This document shows, piece by piece, positions 37,176-48,599 of a stretch of DNA of 64,000 nt; position 1 is the stretch's first letter, and each line of letters begins with the position of its first letter. Made by a program: the position numbers and the translations under genes. The notes beneath the pieces were generated by a model, which worked only from the letters and a program-made list of their open reading frames with translations, was not told where the DNA came from and did no database searches. The stretch covers positions 13,432,330 through 13,496,329 of the forward strand of contig CM064690.1 of assembly GCA_032717465.1 (NCBI GenBank), given 5' to 3'. Origin of the DNA: Coenobita brevimanus (taxonomy: Eukaryota > Arthropoda > Malacostraca > Decapoda > Coenobitidae).

Positions 37176-37576
37176 ACCCGAGAGCAGCGTATATAATTAA
37201 AGTCGTGCAAGGGAGAGAAAAAGACGGCGCTAAGTGGTAAGGGGGGGGTGTCGCAACGCTGGTGACCCAGACCCTGTGCGTATGAAATGGCCAGTTTTGT
37301 TTTATTTTTCCATGTGCTTTGGAACGGACACAAAGTTGGGTCACAGTAAAAGGTTTTTAGAGTGTAAATGTGATGAGCATGTGATCCCTTAATCGCCTCA
37401 TCCCACCAAGGCGGGGTCACAATAAACCAAAAAACTAGAACAACCATGCAAACTCTGGTCACATTTGCATCACATCCACACTCTCAACACCGTAATACGT
37501 TTTACAGTATTTAAATCTGTGATTATTAATTTACAATAAACCCGTATATATTGCAAGAGTGTCGACAGCTCATATC

Positions 37577-37921
37577 TTACCGTGTATTATCCCTCCTCCA
37601 ACAATAGACTCTGCCATGGGAACTAGAGGAGAAATGCTTCTCATCTGTAAAGATGGCTCCGCTCCATAAGTCATCATCCTGCTCAACATGGAGCTGTGCA
37701 AAAGCCAGTCTTCCTGCACAGTGCTGGTTCGTCAGCTGTTCCTTCTGAGCTGGGGTGCGATGGTGTATCCCAGCGTGATGTAACCTTCTCCTTACAGTTC
37801 TGGCTGACACTTCTAACTGCAAGTCATGCCTTATTGTCGCTGCGTTGGTCAGGGGGTTAGCTTCCGCTGCCACAATAATGTTCCCATCCTCTACTGGTGT
37901 CGTCCTCCTTAGGTGTCCTGT
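37577..37921 (-). pseudogene. Tc1/mariner-like transposase, middle fragment
   Basis: The minus-strand reading gives GHLRRTTPVEDG, a second helix-turn-helix region (SARTVRRRLHHAGIHHR) and the linker PAQKEQLTNQHCAGRLAFAQ. The first catalytic Asp follows in AIFTDEKHFS. The frame ends at about 37,577, before the second Asp and the final D/E region. The 5' end of the fragment is cut at 37,921 by the boundary of an LTR element. The missing N-terminal paired-like domain is probably the fragment at 43,260-43,540. Confidence 0.85.
37918..37921. other. Target-site duplication CTGT
   Basis: Matches CTGT at 41445-41448 across the coding-free LTR element. Confidence 0.75.
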
Positions 37922-38503
37922 TGTCATAAATGACTTTGTGTCATAAAAGACTGTGTAGGTTCCTTTGTGGTTGAGTTATATATATATTTTAGATTTATGG
38001 ACGAGCGGTTTTTATATCTTGGAGTAGCTTCCCATTTGTCATGTAGTGACAGGAGAGGTAAAGAATAGTATGGGACTATTTTTATTTGTCTTGGAAATAT
38101 TAACAAGTCTCTCACACAGAGCGTAAGTATAGAGTTCCGTCCCGCTAGCTATATCTCTGTCTCTCTCTCTCAAATTGCCAAGCCCCTCTCCCTGTGACCT
38201 GTCTCCTCTAAGGCCTGTCTCCTTCTCCTCCTGCCTGTTCTGAGGCTAACCTCCGTCTGCCCTCTCTTTCCTAAATTCTGGTGTAGCAGGGGTGTGTCAC
38301 GTGTGTTCCTCGTGGATGGACTAGGTCTTTGTTCACGAGAGGACTGCTGACAGCTAACTGCATCATCTCCTTACTGGCCGCTGTCGTCAGCTTTCCTCAG
38401 TGTAACTTGCAAACCTCATTTCCTTTTCCCAGGCTCGCAGAGGGCTGTCTATCTATCTATCTATCTATCATGATTTGCAATTATAATATGGAGTCCTACC
38501 ACA
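37922..38503 (-). repeat. LTR (left; 3' LTR in element orientation)
   Basis: Begins TGTCATAAATGAC and ends CCTACCACA on the plus strand. It is nearly identical to 40,854-41,444. Confidence 0.9.
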
Positions 38504-40853
38504 CTGCTCGGCCGCGCGAAAATGGCGTACCATCGACAGTTAATAGTCATAACATATTAATATATATTATATAAACATTATAATGCACTTATAAGCTAAT
38601 TAATTGAAATACATAATATTGTAAAAGTAACATAATTGTATGAATATTGTATACATATAATATTTATAGTAAATAGTGATTATTCAGTAATATTACATTT
38701 TAAACAAGTTGTATACATATTTGAATAAATGCAATGGCTGTTGTATAACACTTTGTAAGACGTGCATGTACAACAGACGTACGCATATAATTGTGCAATG
38801 GTAATACTGTTAGGTTATACATTACATAGAGTTATCACTTTAGTAATGTCTAATATTTCACCTAACTTGTATGATGATACTGGTAATACAGAATTGTGCT
38901 ATAATTGTATGACTTATAATATTGTACTAACATTGTGGAACTACATAATTGTAACATTTTATGAATTGTTACAAAATATTGTGGTAATGCATAATTATGT
39001 TGGCCTTATAACTGTAGTTACATTTTGTTAATGCAACTATTACATAAGTGTCTTGGCCTTATAATTGTAGTTAAAGTTACATAAAAGTTACATCTTGTTA
39101 ATGCAACTGTTAATTGGCAAAGTGTAACATAATGCAATCGTTTGTCGTTACATAATTGTTACATATCGTTTGTAGTTACATAATTGTAGTTAGTGTAACA
39201 TAATGCAATCGTTTGTCGTTACATAATTATAATATGGAGTTACATGATTGTAATAATTGCAGTCCTAACATATGCTGTGGTCGATGATAGTGATGATGTG
39301 TCATGCCACTTGTTTGTGGAGACAACAATTTGCTTTTTTGTTTGTAGTTTATGTGGTATTTTGGCATATGTAGTAACACACTTATTTTCATTTGTTTGTT
39401 ATGTGATCTTACTCTATTCCTCTTTTTTCTATCTTACTTTTCTTTCTTTCTTTCTTTCTTTTTTTTTGTATGTATTGATTTTCTATAGTTTGTTTTTCTT
39501 CGCTTGTGTACGCTATTTCCTTGTTGCTCATGGTTGCATAATTGCTGACTAATTTCCTTGAGATACTTTGTTAAAGTTTAGTTTATATTGCACAGGTATT
39601 ACTGAAAATGATATTATATAGTCCCATATTTTGTTATTTTTATATAAAAAATATATATACTATATACAGTATTAACTATATACACTGACTTGTTGTTCAC
39701 CTGTACCTATCGTGGGTAATATGTGTGTCAGCACTGTGTGGAAATCATTGTCTTCACGATTGTGTTGAAGATGTTCACTCTTGCTAACGGCATTTGTGTT
39801 GGCCATTTTTTTTATCTTTTTTTTTCAGGTTTTCCTTGTAACTTAACTATCTGTTTCCACTAGGTAGCTTTAATTAATAAATGTTTAATACAATTCTTTT
39901 AATCGCTCACTGAGTAACTGTGATGGTATATTTTCTTTATCACTTTGTAGATGTAATAATGTATAGTTGTATGTATGAAACACGTATTTTATGTAGGTAT
40001 AAATGGTAACACTCGTTGGCAGTAAATAAATGTTATAATAAATGAATGAATATTTACAGTGTAAAATATTTATTGTTGGTGATTATTAAGTGTTTGAGTT
40101 ATGCAGATAACTGAAATAAGTATGTATATTTAAGCTGTAACTATACAGCACGTTTTATATGTTTGTGCAGAAGCTTATTGTCTATCACTGTGTATTGTAT
40201 AAATGAAGTAACTATGTAACTCACTAATTTTTACCGTGGTGGGAAATGCTGTGAGTGGTGTTGCACGTGGTGATAGCGTTGTTCTTCACGGGTTGATTAA
40301 CGTGTTGTCGTCTCAGCACATGGTGACGTCGGCTTCCCACACTGGTAGCTGTGGTGAGTGAATGAGTAGCGATGAGTAACTTGAGTGAAGACGAGTGAGT
40401 AGGATGAGTTGTAAATATGGACTTGGTGTTTGCTTCGTCGTCCTGACCTCTGCACTCCTGCATAAGCGTTGGGGGTTGGGTGGATGTAGCAGAGAGAGGA
40501 GGGTGAGGTCTGGTGGTTATGAGTCGTGTCTCACTCTTCGTTTGTTTTGTTGTTCTTCCTCAAGGTATTTGTAGTCCTTTTTCCTCTACTTTACTTGCTT
40601 TGTTTTATATTCTTCTTGTTGCTGCTTGAAGTTACGTGAAGATTATAGAGTTGTTTTGTAGACTTGTAGACTATTTGCATTGTAGGCTGTATTTTGTAGG
40701 AATCACTGTAGAACTGAAGCTAATCTTGTAGAGTCTCGGTTGCTTTTGTAGAAATTTGCTTTTAATTGGGAGACGATGTCCGTAGATTCGCTGGTTCATC
40801 GTAGATCAATGTTGATTCGTAGACGAGGTTCGTATACGTTCGCTGCTACCAAA
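38504..40853 (-). other. Interior of coding-free LTR element
   Basis: No gag, protease, RT or integrase motif. A 72-bp duplication carrying AATGCAATCGTTTGTCG is visible at about 39,131 and 39,203. GTTACATAATTGTA-like words recur from 38,990 to 39,250. Confidence 0.7.
40836..40851 (-). promoter_or_regulatory. Putative tRNA-iMet-type primer-binding site
   Basis: The minus-strand sequence just inside the right LTR is TTTGGTAGCAGCG. TGGTAGCAG is complementary to the CTGCTACCA end of initiator tRNA-Met. The match beyond nine bases is poor. Confidence 0.6.
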
Positions 40854-41444
40854 TGTCATAAATGACTTTGTGTCATAAAAGACTGTGTAGGTTCCTTTGT
40901 GGTTGAGTTATATATATATTTTAGATTTATGGACGAGCGGTTTTTATATCTTGGAGTAGCTTCCCATTTGTCATGTAGTGACAGGAGAGGTAAAGAATAG
41001 TATGGGACTATTTTTATTTGTCTTGGAAATATTAACAAGTCTCTCACACAGAGCGTAAGTATAGAGTTCCGTCCCGCTATCTGTCTCTCTGTCTCTCTCT
41101 CTCAAATTGCCAAGCCCCTCTCCCTGTGACCTGTCTCCTCTAAGGCCTGTCTCCCTCTCCTCCTGCCTGTTCTGAGGCTAACCTCCGTCTGCCTCTCTCT
41201 TTCCTAAATTCTGGTGTAGCAGGGGTGTGTCACGTGTGTTCCTCGTGGATGGACTAGGTCTTTGTTCACGAGAGGACTGCTGACAGCTAACTGCATCATC
41301 TCCTTACTGGCCGCTGTCGTCAGCTTTCCTCAGTGTAACTTGCAAACCTCATTTCCTTTTCCCAGGCTCGCAGAGGGCTGTCTATCTATCTATTTATCTA
41401 TCTATCTATCATGATTTGCAATTATAATATGGAGTCCTACCACA
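40854..41444 (-). repeat. LTR (right; 5' LTR in element orientation)
   Basis: Direct repeat of 37,922-38,503. It is followed by CTGT at 41445-41448. Confidence 0.9.
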
Positions 41445-41448
41445 CTGT

Positions 41449-42590
41449 TCTCTCTAAGAAAAGGAGTTTGCTGTAAACCCAACGAGGTTGTGATGCCTTT
41501 TTTGAGGTGTTCTCAGACGTTACTATTATAGCTTGCGTGGGTCTTTCCTAATGACTATGTAAGGTTTTAGTGCATCCGTCCGACTCCGTGAAACCTGAAC
41601 GATCTGCATATGCAGCATCGTTTCACGGGGCGAACGTCACACTCTCACCTTGTCAGAGCCACTCAGCAGGGAGATGTTGCCATATGCAGGTCGCTTGGTT
41701 GTATCAGTCTCAACGAATGGACTACGTTACTACTTCACGTGCTAACATTGTCACCTCCATAGAATCCACGAGAGTTTGACAACACGTTGTTAACCAGCTG
41801 GGACAATTTCCTTATTGATATTACCGACAGAGGAACGTGTGAACAGGACTGTTTATATTACTCTATACACTCATATATTTTCTCTTCATCCCTTATCTGT
41901 TTTATCAATGCTCACCCCTATTTCGCTGACACTGGTGGAAGAGGAATCACGTAACACATAGATATGTCGCATAATCCGAATCTTTATGTAATGTTAATGG
42001 ATCCTAAATGTAATCGATAGTTTAATCACCAGCTATGCTTAATGTGTAAAACAATGATATGGATTTGTAGTTAAAGGGTATGTGGAAAAACTAATCATCT
42101 CCTTTGCATTTCCTATAACATGGTCATTTGAGAACGGGAGGGTGGGAGAGATGATAAGGTTATCAGAAGACTAAAGAGGAAGCCAGAGCTACAATGCGTT
42201 TTGCTCACGTCTTTGCTACAGCCAGGTTCGGATGCATTAAATAAACATAGATAACATGTAAATATGAACTACTACTGTACTATAATGTTACTGTAAGTCA
42301 TACGTTGCCGTGAACAACAGTTAACCATCATAGCACGCTTAACAGCTTAACACAGACCTTTCCATATTCCAACTCCATTACTGACAGGACTAAACCTCTG
42401 ATACCCTACACTACCCCACCACCAACCAGTAATGCAGGTCACAAGACAATTGTTGATGGTTGTAGATGTAATCGCAGATAATATGTATTATGCGTAGAAT
42501 ATGAATATGTATATATTGAAAATTTCAATATAATAACTGTAACCTCATAGGTAAAATATATATAACTGTTCACATACGCTATATCTTACG
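41449..42590. other. Unassigned spacer between LTR element and hAT-like MITE
   Basis: No recognisable gene or repeat. It lies between the two halves of the Tc1-like transposase, so part of it may be a further unrecognised insertion. Confidence 0.35.
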
Positions 42591-42598
42591 TATACTGG

Positions 42599-43222
42599 CA
42601 TGGGCGTCCGGAGAGGGAGGGGGCAAGGGGGGGAGTTGCCCCCCCCCTTGGAATTTGACGGCTTCAGTTCTTGTTCAAGGATGATTGAGTGATTTGAGTC
42701 GATTCATGCATTCTGTCACTATGCAATTGATGTAAGTCGTGTTACTCATGTAAGTTTTTTTTTTTTTTTTTTTTTTTTATGTGACCGACTCTGGGCATAG
42801 GCTGCACAGCCTGCTTTCAAGGCCCAGTAGTCCTCCTACGTATCGCACACCTCTACATGTCACCACTTCGGCGCTAACACCCACCGTCCATACTGAATAC
42901 ATGCTAGGGCTGTCTCATACAGGACTGGTGTATTGGTATTAGCGGGGGTATTTTTACGACATGTCGGCGGGCCTTCTGGTAGATCAGTAAAGTCTGATTT
43001 TTCTGAAATTTAAATCCTTAAACTGTTCCCTGCCACAGCGGGATTTGAACCCGGGCCCGTCAGGACTGCAGGCCAACTCTCTACCGATTGAGCCACCGCC
43101 TCCCCCAAAGTATATGCCTTTGCCTATTTGGAGTGTGTGTATTTTGATAAAACTGCACATATATGTATTATTTCTCTTATTTTGCCCCCCCCCCCTTACA
43201 AAAAATCCTGTGGACGCCCCTG
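42599..43222. mobile_element. hAT-like MITE containing a SINE
   Basis: The left terminus is CATGGGCGTCCGGAG. The right terminus, reverse-complemented, is CAGGGGCGTCCACAG. Both are followed inward by G-rich runs (GGGGGCAAGG and GGGGGGGGC). The flanks TATACTGG (42591-42598) and TGTACTCG (43223-43230) match at six of eight positions, as expected for an aged 8-bp hAT duplication. No transposase is encoded. A tRNA-derived SINE occupies 42,755-43,107 within it. Confidence 0.65.
42755..43107 (-). mobile_element. tRNA-derived SINE
   Basis: On the minus strand the element begins near 43,107. It has a tRNA-like head with A-box TGGCTCAATCGG (plus coordinates 43084-43095) and B-box GGTTCAAATCC (43041-43051), spaced as in a tRNA gene, an internal RNA polymerase III promoter. 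A ~270-bp unrelated body follows, ending in a 24-nt A tail seen as the T-run at 42755-42778. The copy at 10,235-10,580 confirms the family. It should depend on a LINE for transposition. The tRNA of origin was not determined. Confidence 0.9.
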
Positions 43223-43259
43223 TGTACTCGTACTATAACAAATCCAAGTATGCATCTAG

Positions 43260-43578
43260 AACTTAAAGACCTTACGCAGGTCGTTTATGTTTCCGTTGGT
43301 GTTCCACCTCGTAATCCACTTGGCGGCGGTCCTTGGTGCCGGGCCAAGTCGCTGAGCGATAGCTTGTATAGACAGCCCACTATCGCGCAGAGCGACGATG
43401 CTGCCTCTCAACTCCAGGTTTTGCTCCTTCCTGTTCATACCGTATTTTCCCGGGGACTGGTAACCTCCAGATCCGTATGATACAAAGAAATCTCGGATGA
43501 TTTCCTCCCTCCTTCCCTCTCTATCAGTGTCAGACACGCGAGTCGAAATTCTTCATCCGATGCAAACGTTTCTGGCAT
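43260..43578 (-). pseudogene. Tc1/mariner-like transposase, N-terminal fragment
   Basis: The minus-strand frame from 43,537 contains NLELRGSIVALRDSGLSIQA and IAQRLGPAPRTAAKWITRW, the first helix-turn-helix of a Tc1-like DNA-binding domain. It stops right after NTNGNINDLRK. The next expected residues (a GRPRRTT-type linker) are exactly where the fragment at 37,577-37,921 begins (GHLRRTTPVED). An upstream ATG at 43,578 is in another frame. Confidence 0.72.
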
Positions 43579-44205
43579 CATTAACGCGGAGGCTACAGAA
43601 AGTGATTGTGCAAAAATGATGGGTGGAATGGGTAATACATATGATAATAGTAAATATCAGAGCAACTGAGTCTTTCATCCCCTTCAGTGTTTATTATTAC
43701 GATTATAATATTATTAAGAGAGAAAATAATATGTTGATTTCACTTTACTACTCATAATTTAAAATAAGACGCTTATCCACGTTCTGGTCTCATCCGTCAC
43801 TTATGTGAAACCCGTAGCTTTGACATAATGTAAGGAAAGCCGACCATCCGTGTGTTTCATAGCTTACTCACGGGACACAGGTGTGCTATACTTTCATCTA
43901 TTTAACTACACAAGTGTAGTTTGAAATTAAAATGTCAATTGCAATGGGCAAGGCATATTATAAAATGTTACCTGTCAGCGTTTCCTAGCTATGACTATAC
44001 AATCATTGGATGTATTCTGGGTAAATGTAATGCTATGTTGCCTAACCACATTCATTCATGTGACATGGGAATAACGTAATAATAAAATCGCTAGTCTTTT
44101 ACATATATAGAAGTATGTAGATCACATATTTTACAGAAATATTGGTCGTGACTGAAATGAGATAGGGAGACGCTCCGTCAATGTCCGTTACCATGCCTTA
44201 GGTGT
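43579..44205. other. Unassigned AT-rich spacer
   Basis: No feature supported. Confidence 0.3.

Positions 44206-44210
<5 letters not shown>

Positions 44211-44240
<30 letters not shown>
44211..44240. repeat. (GT)n microsatellite
   Basis: About 30 bp of GT. The 26-bp string ending it, starting GTGTCAGACACGCGAG at 44237, is also present at 43527-43552. Confidence 0.9.
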
Positions 44241-44241
<1 letters not shown>

Positions 44242-44440
44242 AGACACGCGAGTCGAAATTCTCGAACTCTGAACCCAGACGCTTTGGCGTTGGCAGTGCT
44301 GACTGTATCACCAAAATCTGACCGGAGCTGTACCATATGTACTGTATATGTATGCACGTCCGTACACATACCCATATCTTTATACCTGCATACTTATCCT
44401 ACACATACGGTATGCCTGTGGCTACATGTGCATGGATATG

Positions 44441-44912
44441 TACTATCACGAACAGAAGTCCGTTCCCCTAACCAGCCACTGTGTGAATAAGAAACAGCTG
44501 AGGATCGAACAACGAAGCATCTGAAAGAAGTGACATTTTCATCCAACAGATGGCGAAAAGTAATGTTTATGTAGGGAGTTTGGGAGAGGAAGGTGCGACG
44601 AGATGAAGTTTGTGTCTGCGTGCAGATAACGTAGCTTAATTACTAGATGTCGATATGGTTTCGAGTGTGATAGCGATGGATTACAATAAGAGCAATAAAT
44701 AATATTCGGTGACAATATAATTATATACGCGTGGTGTATATTGTAGCAGCAATTGTAGTTGAGTTATGATTACTAGCAATATACTGAAATTACACATGTT
44801 CATTGTTAGTGCAGAGGCATATGATACTTCTTACCAACATAACATCATGTTATATTATTTTAAAGATCGATAAACGGCCAGCATTCAGACAAACTGTTAT
44901 AATCAAATAATT
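44441..44912 (+). repeat. Left arm of a ~470-bp inverted repeat
   Basis: Reads co-linearly with the reverse complement of 52,870-53,335. Shared phrases, outer to inner, include TACTATCACGAACA, CACTGTGTGA, GGATCGAACAACGAAGCATC, CTGCGTGCAGATAACGTAGC, GAGTGTGATAGCGATGGATT and AGAGGCATATGATACTTCTTA. Similarity is roughly four fifths by eye. No ORF. Confidence 0.88.
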
Positions 44913-45077
44913 TATTTTGTCCGCAATACAGGTACTGCTGTTTGGGCCTCTCCCATACATCATGTGAGGCCAATAATACCAGTTCGTGGCCTGGACGGTA
45001 GTGAACAATACCTCCTAGGGATTACATATATACTTTTGATTCCCCAGAAACATATAAAAACGTATCATGTCTGTTCC

Positions 45078-45080
<3 letters not shown>
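44913..45080. other. Unassigned spacer
   Basis: Inside the inverted-repeat pair. No feature seen. Confidence 0.3.
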
Positions 45081-45531
<451 letters not shown>

Positions 45532-45559
45532 CTTGGGAGTTACTGATGTAATATGTAGC

Positions 45560-47640
45560 ATGTGCTTGGACAAGAAGCCCACCAAGACGTAAAGTAACTT
45601 GGTGGTGGGATGAGAGTGGTGAAGTTGCAGTTAAGGAGAAAAGAAGGCTTTTCCGGGAATGGAAGAAGGGTGGGAGCAAGGAGGGATACTTGGCTGCCAA
45701 GCGTAGGGTTACAAGAGAGGTTATACTGGGCGAAGTCTGAGTCACAGAGACATTTACTTGATAACCTAAATCATTGGGAAAGGAAAAATATGATATTTAA
45801 GGTGGCAAATCATATAAAGAGGGATAATCGAGATATTAAAGGTGAGCAGTGTGTGAAGAATGATGAAGGAAAGGTAGTGGTGAACAGTGAAGATATTAAA
45901 GATGCATGGAGAAAGCATTATAGCCGGTTTTTGAATGAGGCGTTTGACTGGGACAGGGAAAGTTTGGAGCCAGCAAATCCAGTGTTTAGCCTTTGGCCTT
46001 TGATTGATGCTGCTACTGTGAGTGAGGCAATAGGCAGGATGCAGGTGGGGAAGGCAGCAGCTGTGTCTGGGTTGACTGTCGAAATGTTGAAGGCCTCAGG
46101 AGATATAGGGGTAAGGTTAGTCACTGACCTGATAAATATGAAGTGTGTTGTCCCAGATGATGGTTGAAGAGTGTAATTGTAAATGTACCTAAAGGGAAGG
46201 GTGGTGCCCTGGAAAGAGGAAATTATAGAGGTATAAAGCTTTTAGATCAGATAATGAAGGTAATGGAGAGAGTTCTAGAAGGTATGATTAGAGAAAGAGT
46301 GAATATTGATGAGATGCAGTTTGAGTTTATGCCAGGCAGGGGGACTACTGATGCCGTAATTATTGTTCGACAGCTTCAGGAAAAAAAAATATTGGGAAGA
46401 AAAGGGATCTGTATTTTGTTTTTGTTGATTTGGAAAAGGCCTTTGACAAAGTCCCTAGAGAGGTGATGAAGTGGGCAATGAGAAAGCTTGGCTTGGAGGA
46501 GTGGCTGCTTAGGGTGGTTATGGCTATGTATGTGGGTGCTCGCACCCAGGTAAGAATGAATGGAGATTTGAGTGATGAGTTCTCCGTGAACGTTGGTGTG
46601 CATCAGGGGTCAGTTTTGAGTCCCATGTTGTTTATCATGGTACTTGAAGCCCTCTCACGTACCTTCAGAAACGGACTCCCGTGGGAGATGTTGTATGCTG
46701 ATGATTTGGTGTTGATTGCAGAGAACGGGAGGGAGGCGGAGGAAAGGCTTAGGAAGTGGAGAGATGGTATGGGGCACAAGGGCTTAAGGGTAAATGCAGA
46801 TAAAAAAAAAAAGTGATGATATCTAGAGTTGGTGGCGTTACTGTCAAAGACGAGGGAGGGTGGCCATATGCAGTTTGCCACAAGGGCGTGGGAAGCAATT
46901 CCATCTTGTGCAGTGTTTGTGATAAATGGGTGCACAAGAGATGTAGTGGTATCGGAGGTAGACTGCGAGATAATCCTGATTTTATGTGTATGGCGTGCTG
47001 GGGAGAGCAGGTGGAGATTGTCAGGCGTGAAAGGATTGAACTTGCTGGTGAGTCTCTTGAGTGTGTGGAAGAGTTTTGTTATATGGGAGACATGTTGTGT
47101 GCTGGAGGTGGGGCTGGAGCTAGTGCTGTGGCTAGGGTAAGAAGTGGTTGGAAGAAGTTCATGGAGCTGTTGCCTCTCCTGGCATTGAGAGAACTCTTCC
47201 TATGTGCTAAGGGGTCTTTGTATGCAGCATGTGTTAGTAGTGCAATACTGTATGGTAGTGAGACCTGGGCAGTAAAGGAGGAGGATATTCACAGGCTCAG
47301 ACATACAGAAATGACAGTGATTAGGTGGATGTGCAGTGTGTCCCTGCGTACAAGGTCTGGGGGGACTGGGTTTACGATGGAAGAGTTGAGAGGTAGGATG
47401 GGACTGGAGTGTATTGGTGTTGTGATGAGGAGAGGTAGTTTGAGATGGTTTGGGCATGTGGAGAGGATGGGGGATGATAATTGGGTACAGAAGGTGAGAG
47501 GTGTTAATACTGGGGAAGGGGTTATGAGGGGTAGACCGAGAAAGACATGAGACGATATCATTACGTGTGACCTCAGGGTCAAGGGACTGAACATGGAGGC
47601 TGCAATAGATCGTGCAGCATGGAAAGCCGCCATTAGGTGA
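45560..47640 (+). pseudogene. Non-LTR RT with a PHD-like insert, four frameshifts
   Basis: The fragment starts near a TWWWDES block (45,597) after loss of the endonuclease. RT blocks are MQVGKAAAVSGLTVEMLK near 46,040, NVPKGKGGALERGNYRGIKL near 46,180, FEFMPGRGTTDAV and VFVDLEKAFDKVP. GVHQGSVLSPMLF and the intact YADD at 46694-46705 follow. After the palm, VCHKGVGSNSILCSVCDKWV and HKRCSGIGGRL form a PHD-like Cys/His finger known from this RT family. The usual first Cys is Tyr (PYAVC). The C-terminus has ILYGSETWAV, LRWFGHVERMGDDN and a final KAAIR before TGA near 47,637. Frameshifts lie near 45,725, 46,158, 46,385 and 46,806, the last two in A-runs. Confidence 0.9.
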
Positions 47641-47702
47641 CCAAGGCCGATGCATGCAAGCATGTTGGAGCCTTCAAAAACGAAAACGAAAACAATATAT
47701 AG

Positions 47703-47703
47703 G

Positions 47704-47741
<38 letters not shown>
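47703..47741. repeat. (TA)n microsatellite at LINE 3' end
   Basis: Follows an AAAACGAAAACGAAAACAAT tail about 65 bp after the RT stop. Confidence 0.93.
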
Positions 47742-47743
<2 letters not shown>

Positions 47744-48599
47744 CATTGGTATTTCACCACATAAGCTATTTTTAAAACAAGATATTACTGACACGTTTTA
47801 GTTACGATATTTACTTTGTATAATAGAACGTCATTTTAAATGGAGTAGCAGTCCTAATAAACCAGTGATCAACGAGTCCAGTGCAGTCCATGATCGGCCT
47901 GTGGTCTCTATATCCGCATTTTTTTTTTATTTGTCCTTGCTACTTATTTTATACAAGAATTTACGTGCTGCTGCTGTTTGTTGAGATTTGTTTATCATTC
48001 TGGTTCATTTGCATTTGTTTGCCACAACTAGGTAATACGTTCTGACACTGAATTAAAGATCTTCATTAATATGTGTCATTAACCCGTCACGTCCCGAGGT
48101 TTTCCGCACCTCCAACATCCCCCAGTCCCGAGCCTTTTTGGAAAAAAAATTTTTTGGCTCAAACTTCCGCTTAGGTTGAGAAACGAAGGAAAATCACCAA
48201 GAAAGGGCTTACCGTGGTCTATAAGTGGTCAGAACAGGTGAGGTCCCCCGCACCGGGTATTGTATTCTATTATGGACGTGCCAGGCGCTCACGTTTTCTA
48301 TGGTAAGGAATACTGGGAGAAACAACACACAACACCTCTATATTTATTGAATTTGAACTAATAAACAATAACAGTAACAATATAATGGATTTCAGACACA
48401 TATATATGAAAAATAAGCATTGTACCATTGCGCGAGCATAGGGAGTTAGGTCCGAGTGGTAACATGCTATATGCTAAGTTTCTTGTATCAGTCAACATAT
48501 CATTTTTTCTACTTGTATACCTCTGTTTCATTGACATTTTACCTATTTTTACTGTTTGAAAATGTTTTTAGATGTTTTCATTCATTATGATGACATGCA

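Larger units (their letters stand above)
37922..41444 (-). mobile_element. Coding-free LTR element (TRIM/LARD-like), minus orientation
   Basis: Two LTRs (37922-38503, 582 bp; 40854-41444, 591 bp) differ by only a few changes and a short TATC-repeat length difference, so the insertion is young. The 2.35-kb interior is T/A-rich on the plus strand and encodes nothing recognisable as gag or pol on either strand. Orientation comes from the PBS: on the minus strand, two bases after the LTR ending ATGACA, the interior reads TGGTAGCAGCGAACG. Its first nine bases fit the 3' end of initiator tRNA-Met. A 4-bp CTGT duplication flanks it. It must have been mobilised by proteins supplied in trans. Insertion split a Tc1-like transposase. 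Confidence 0.88.

Noticed and set aside
36896..37240. 114-codon Lys/Glu/Arg-rich ORF
   Set aside because: It arises from a duplicated purine-rich tract. No domain.
43033..43107. Functional tRNA gene
   Set aside because: The A- and B-boxes are present on the minus strand, but the sequence continues into a SINE body with a poly(A) tail, and pairing of an acceptor stem is not evident.
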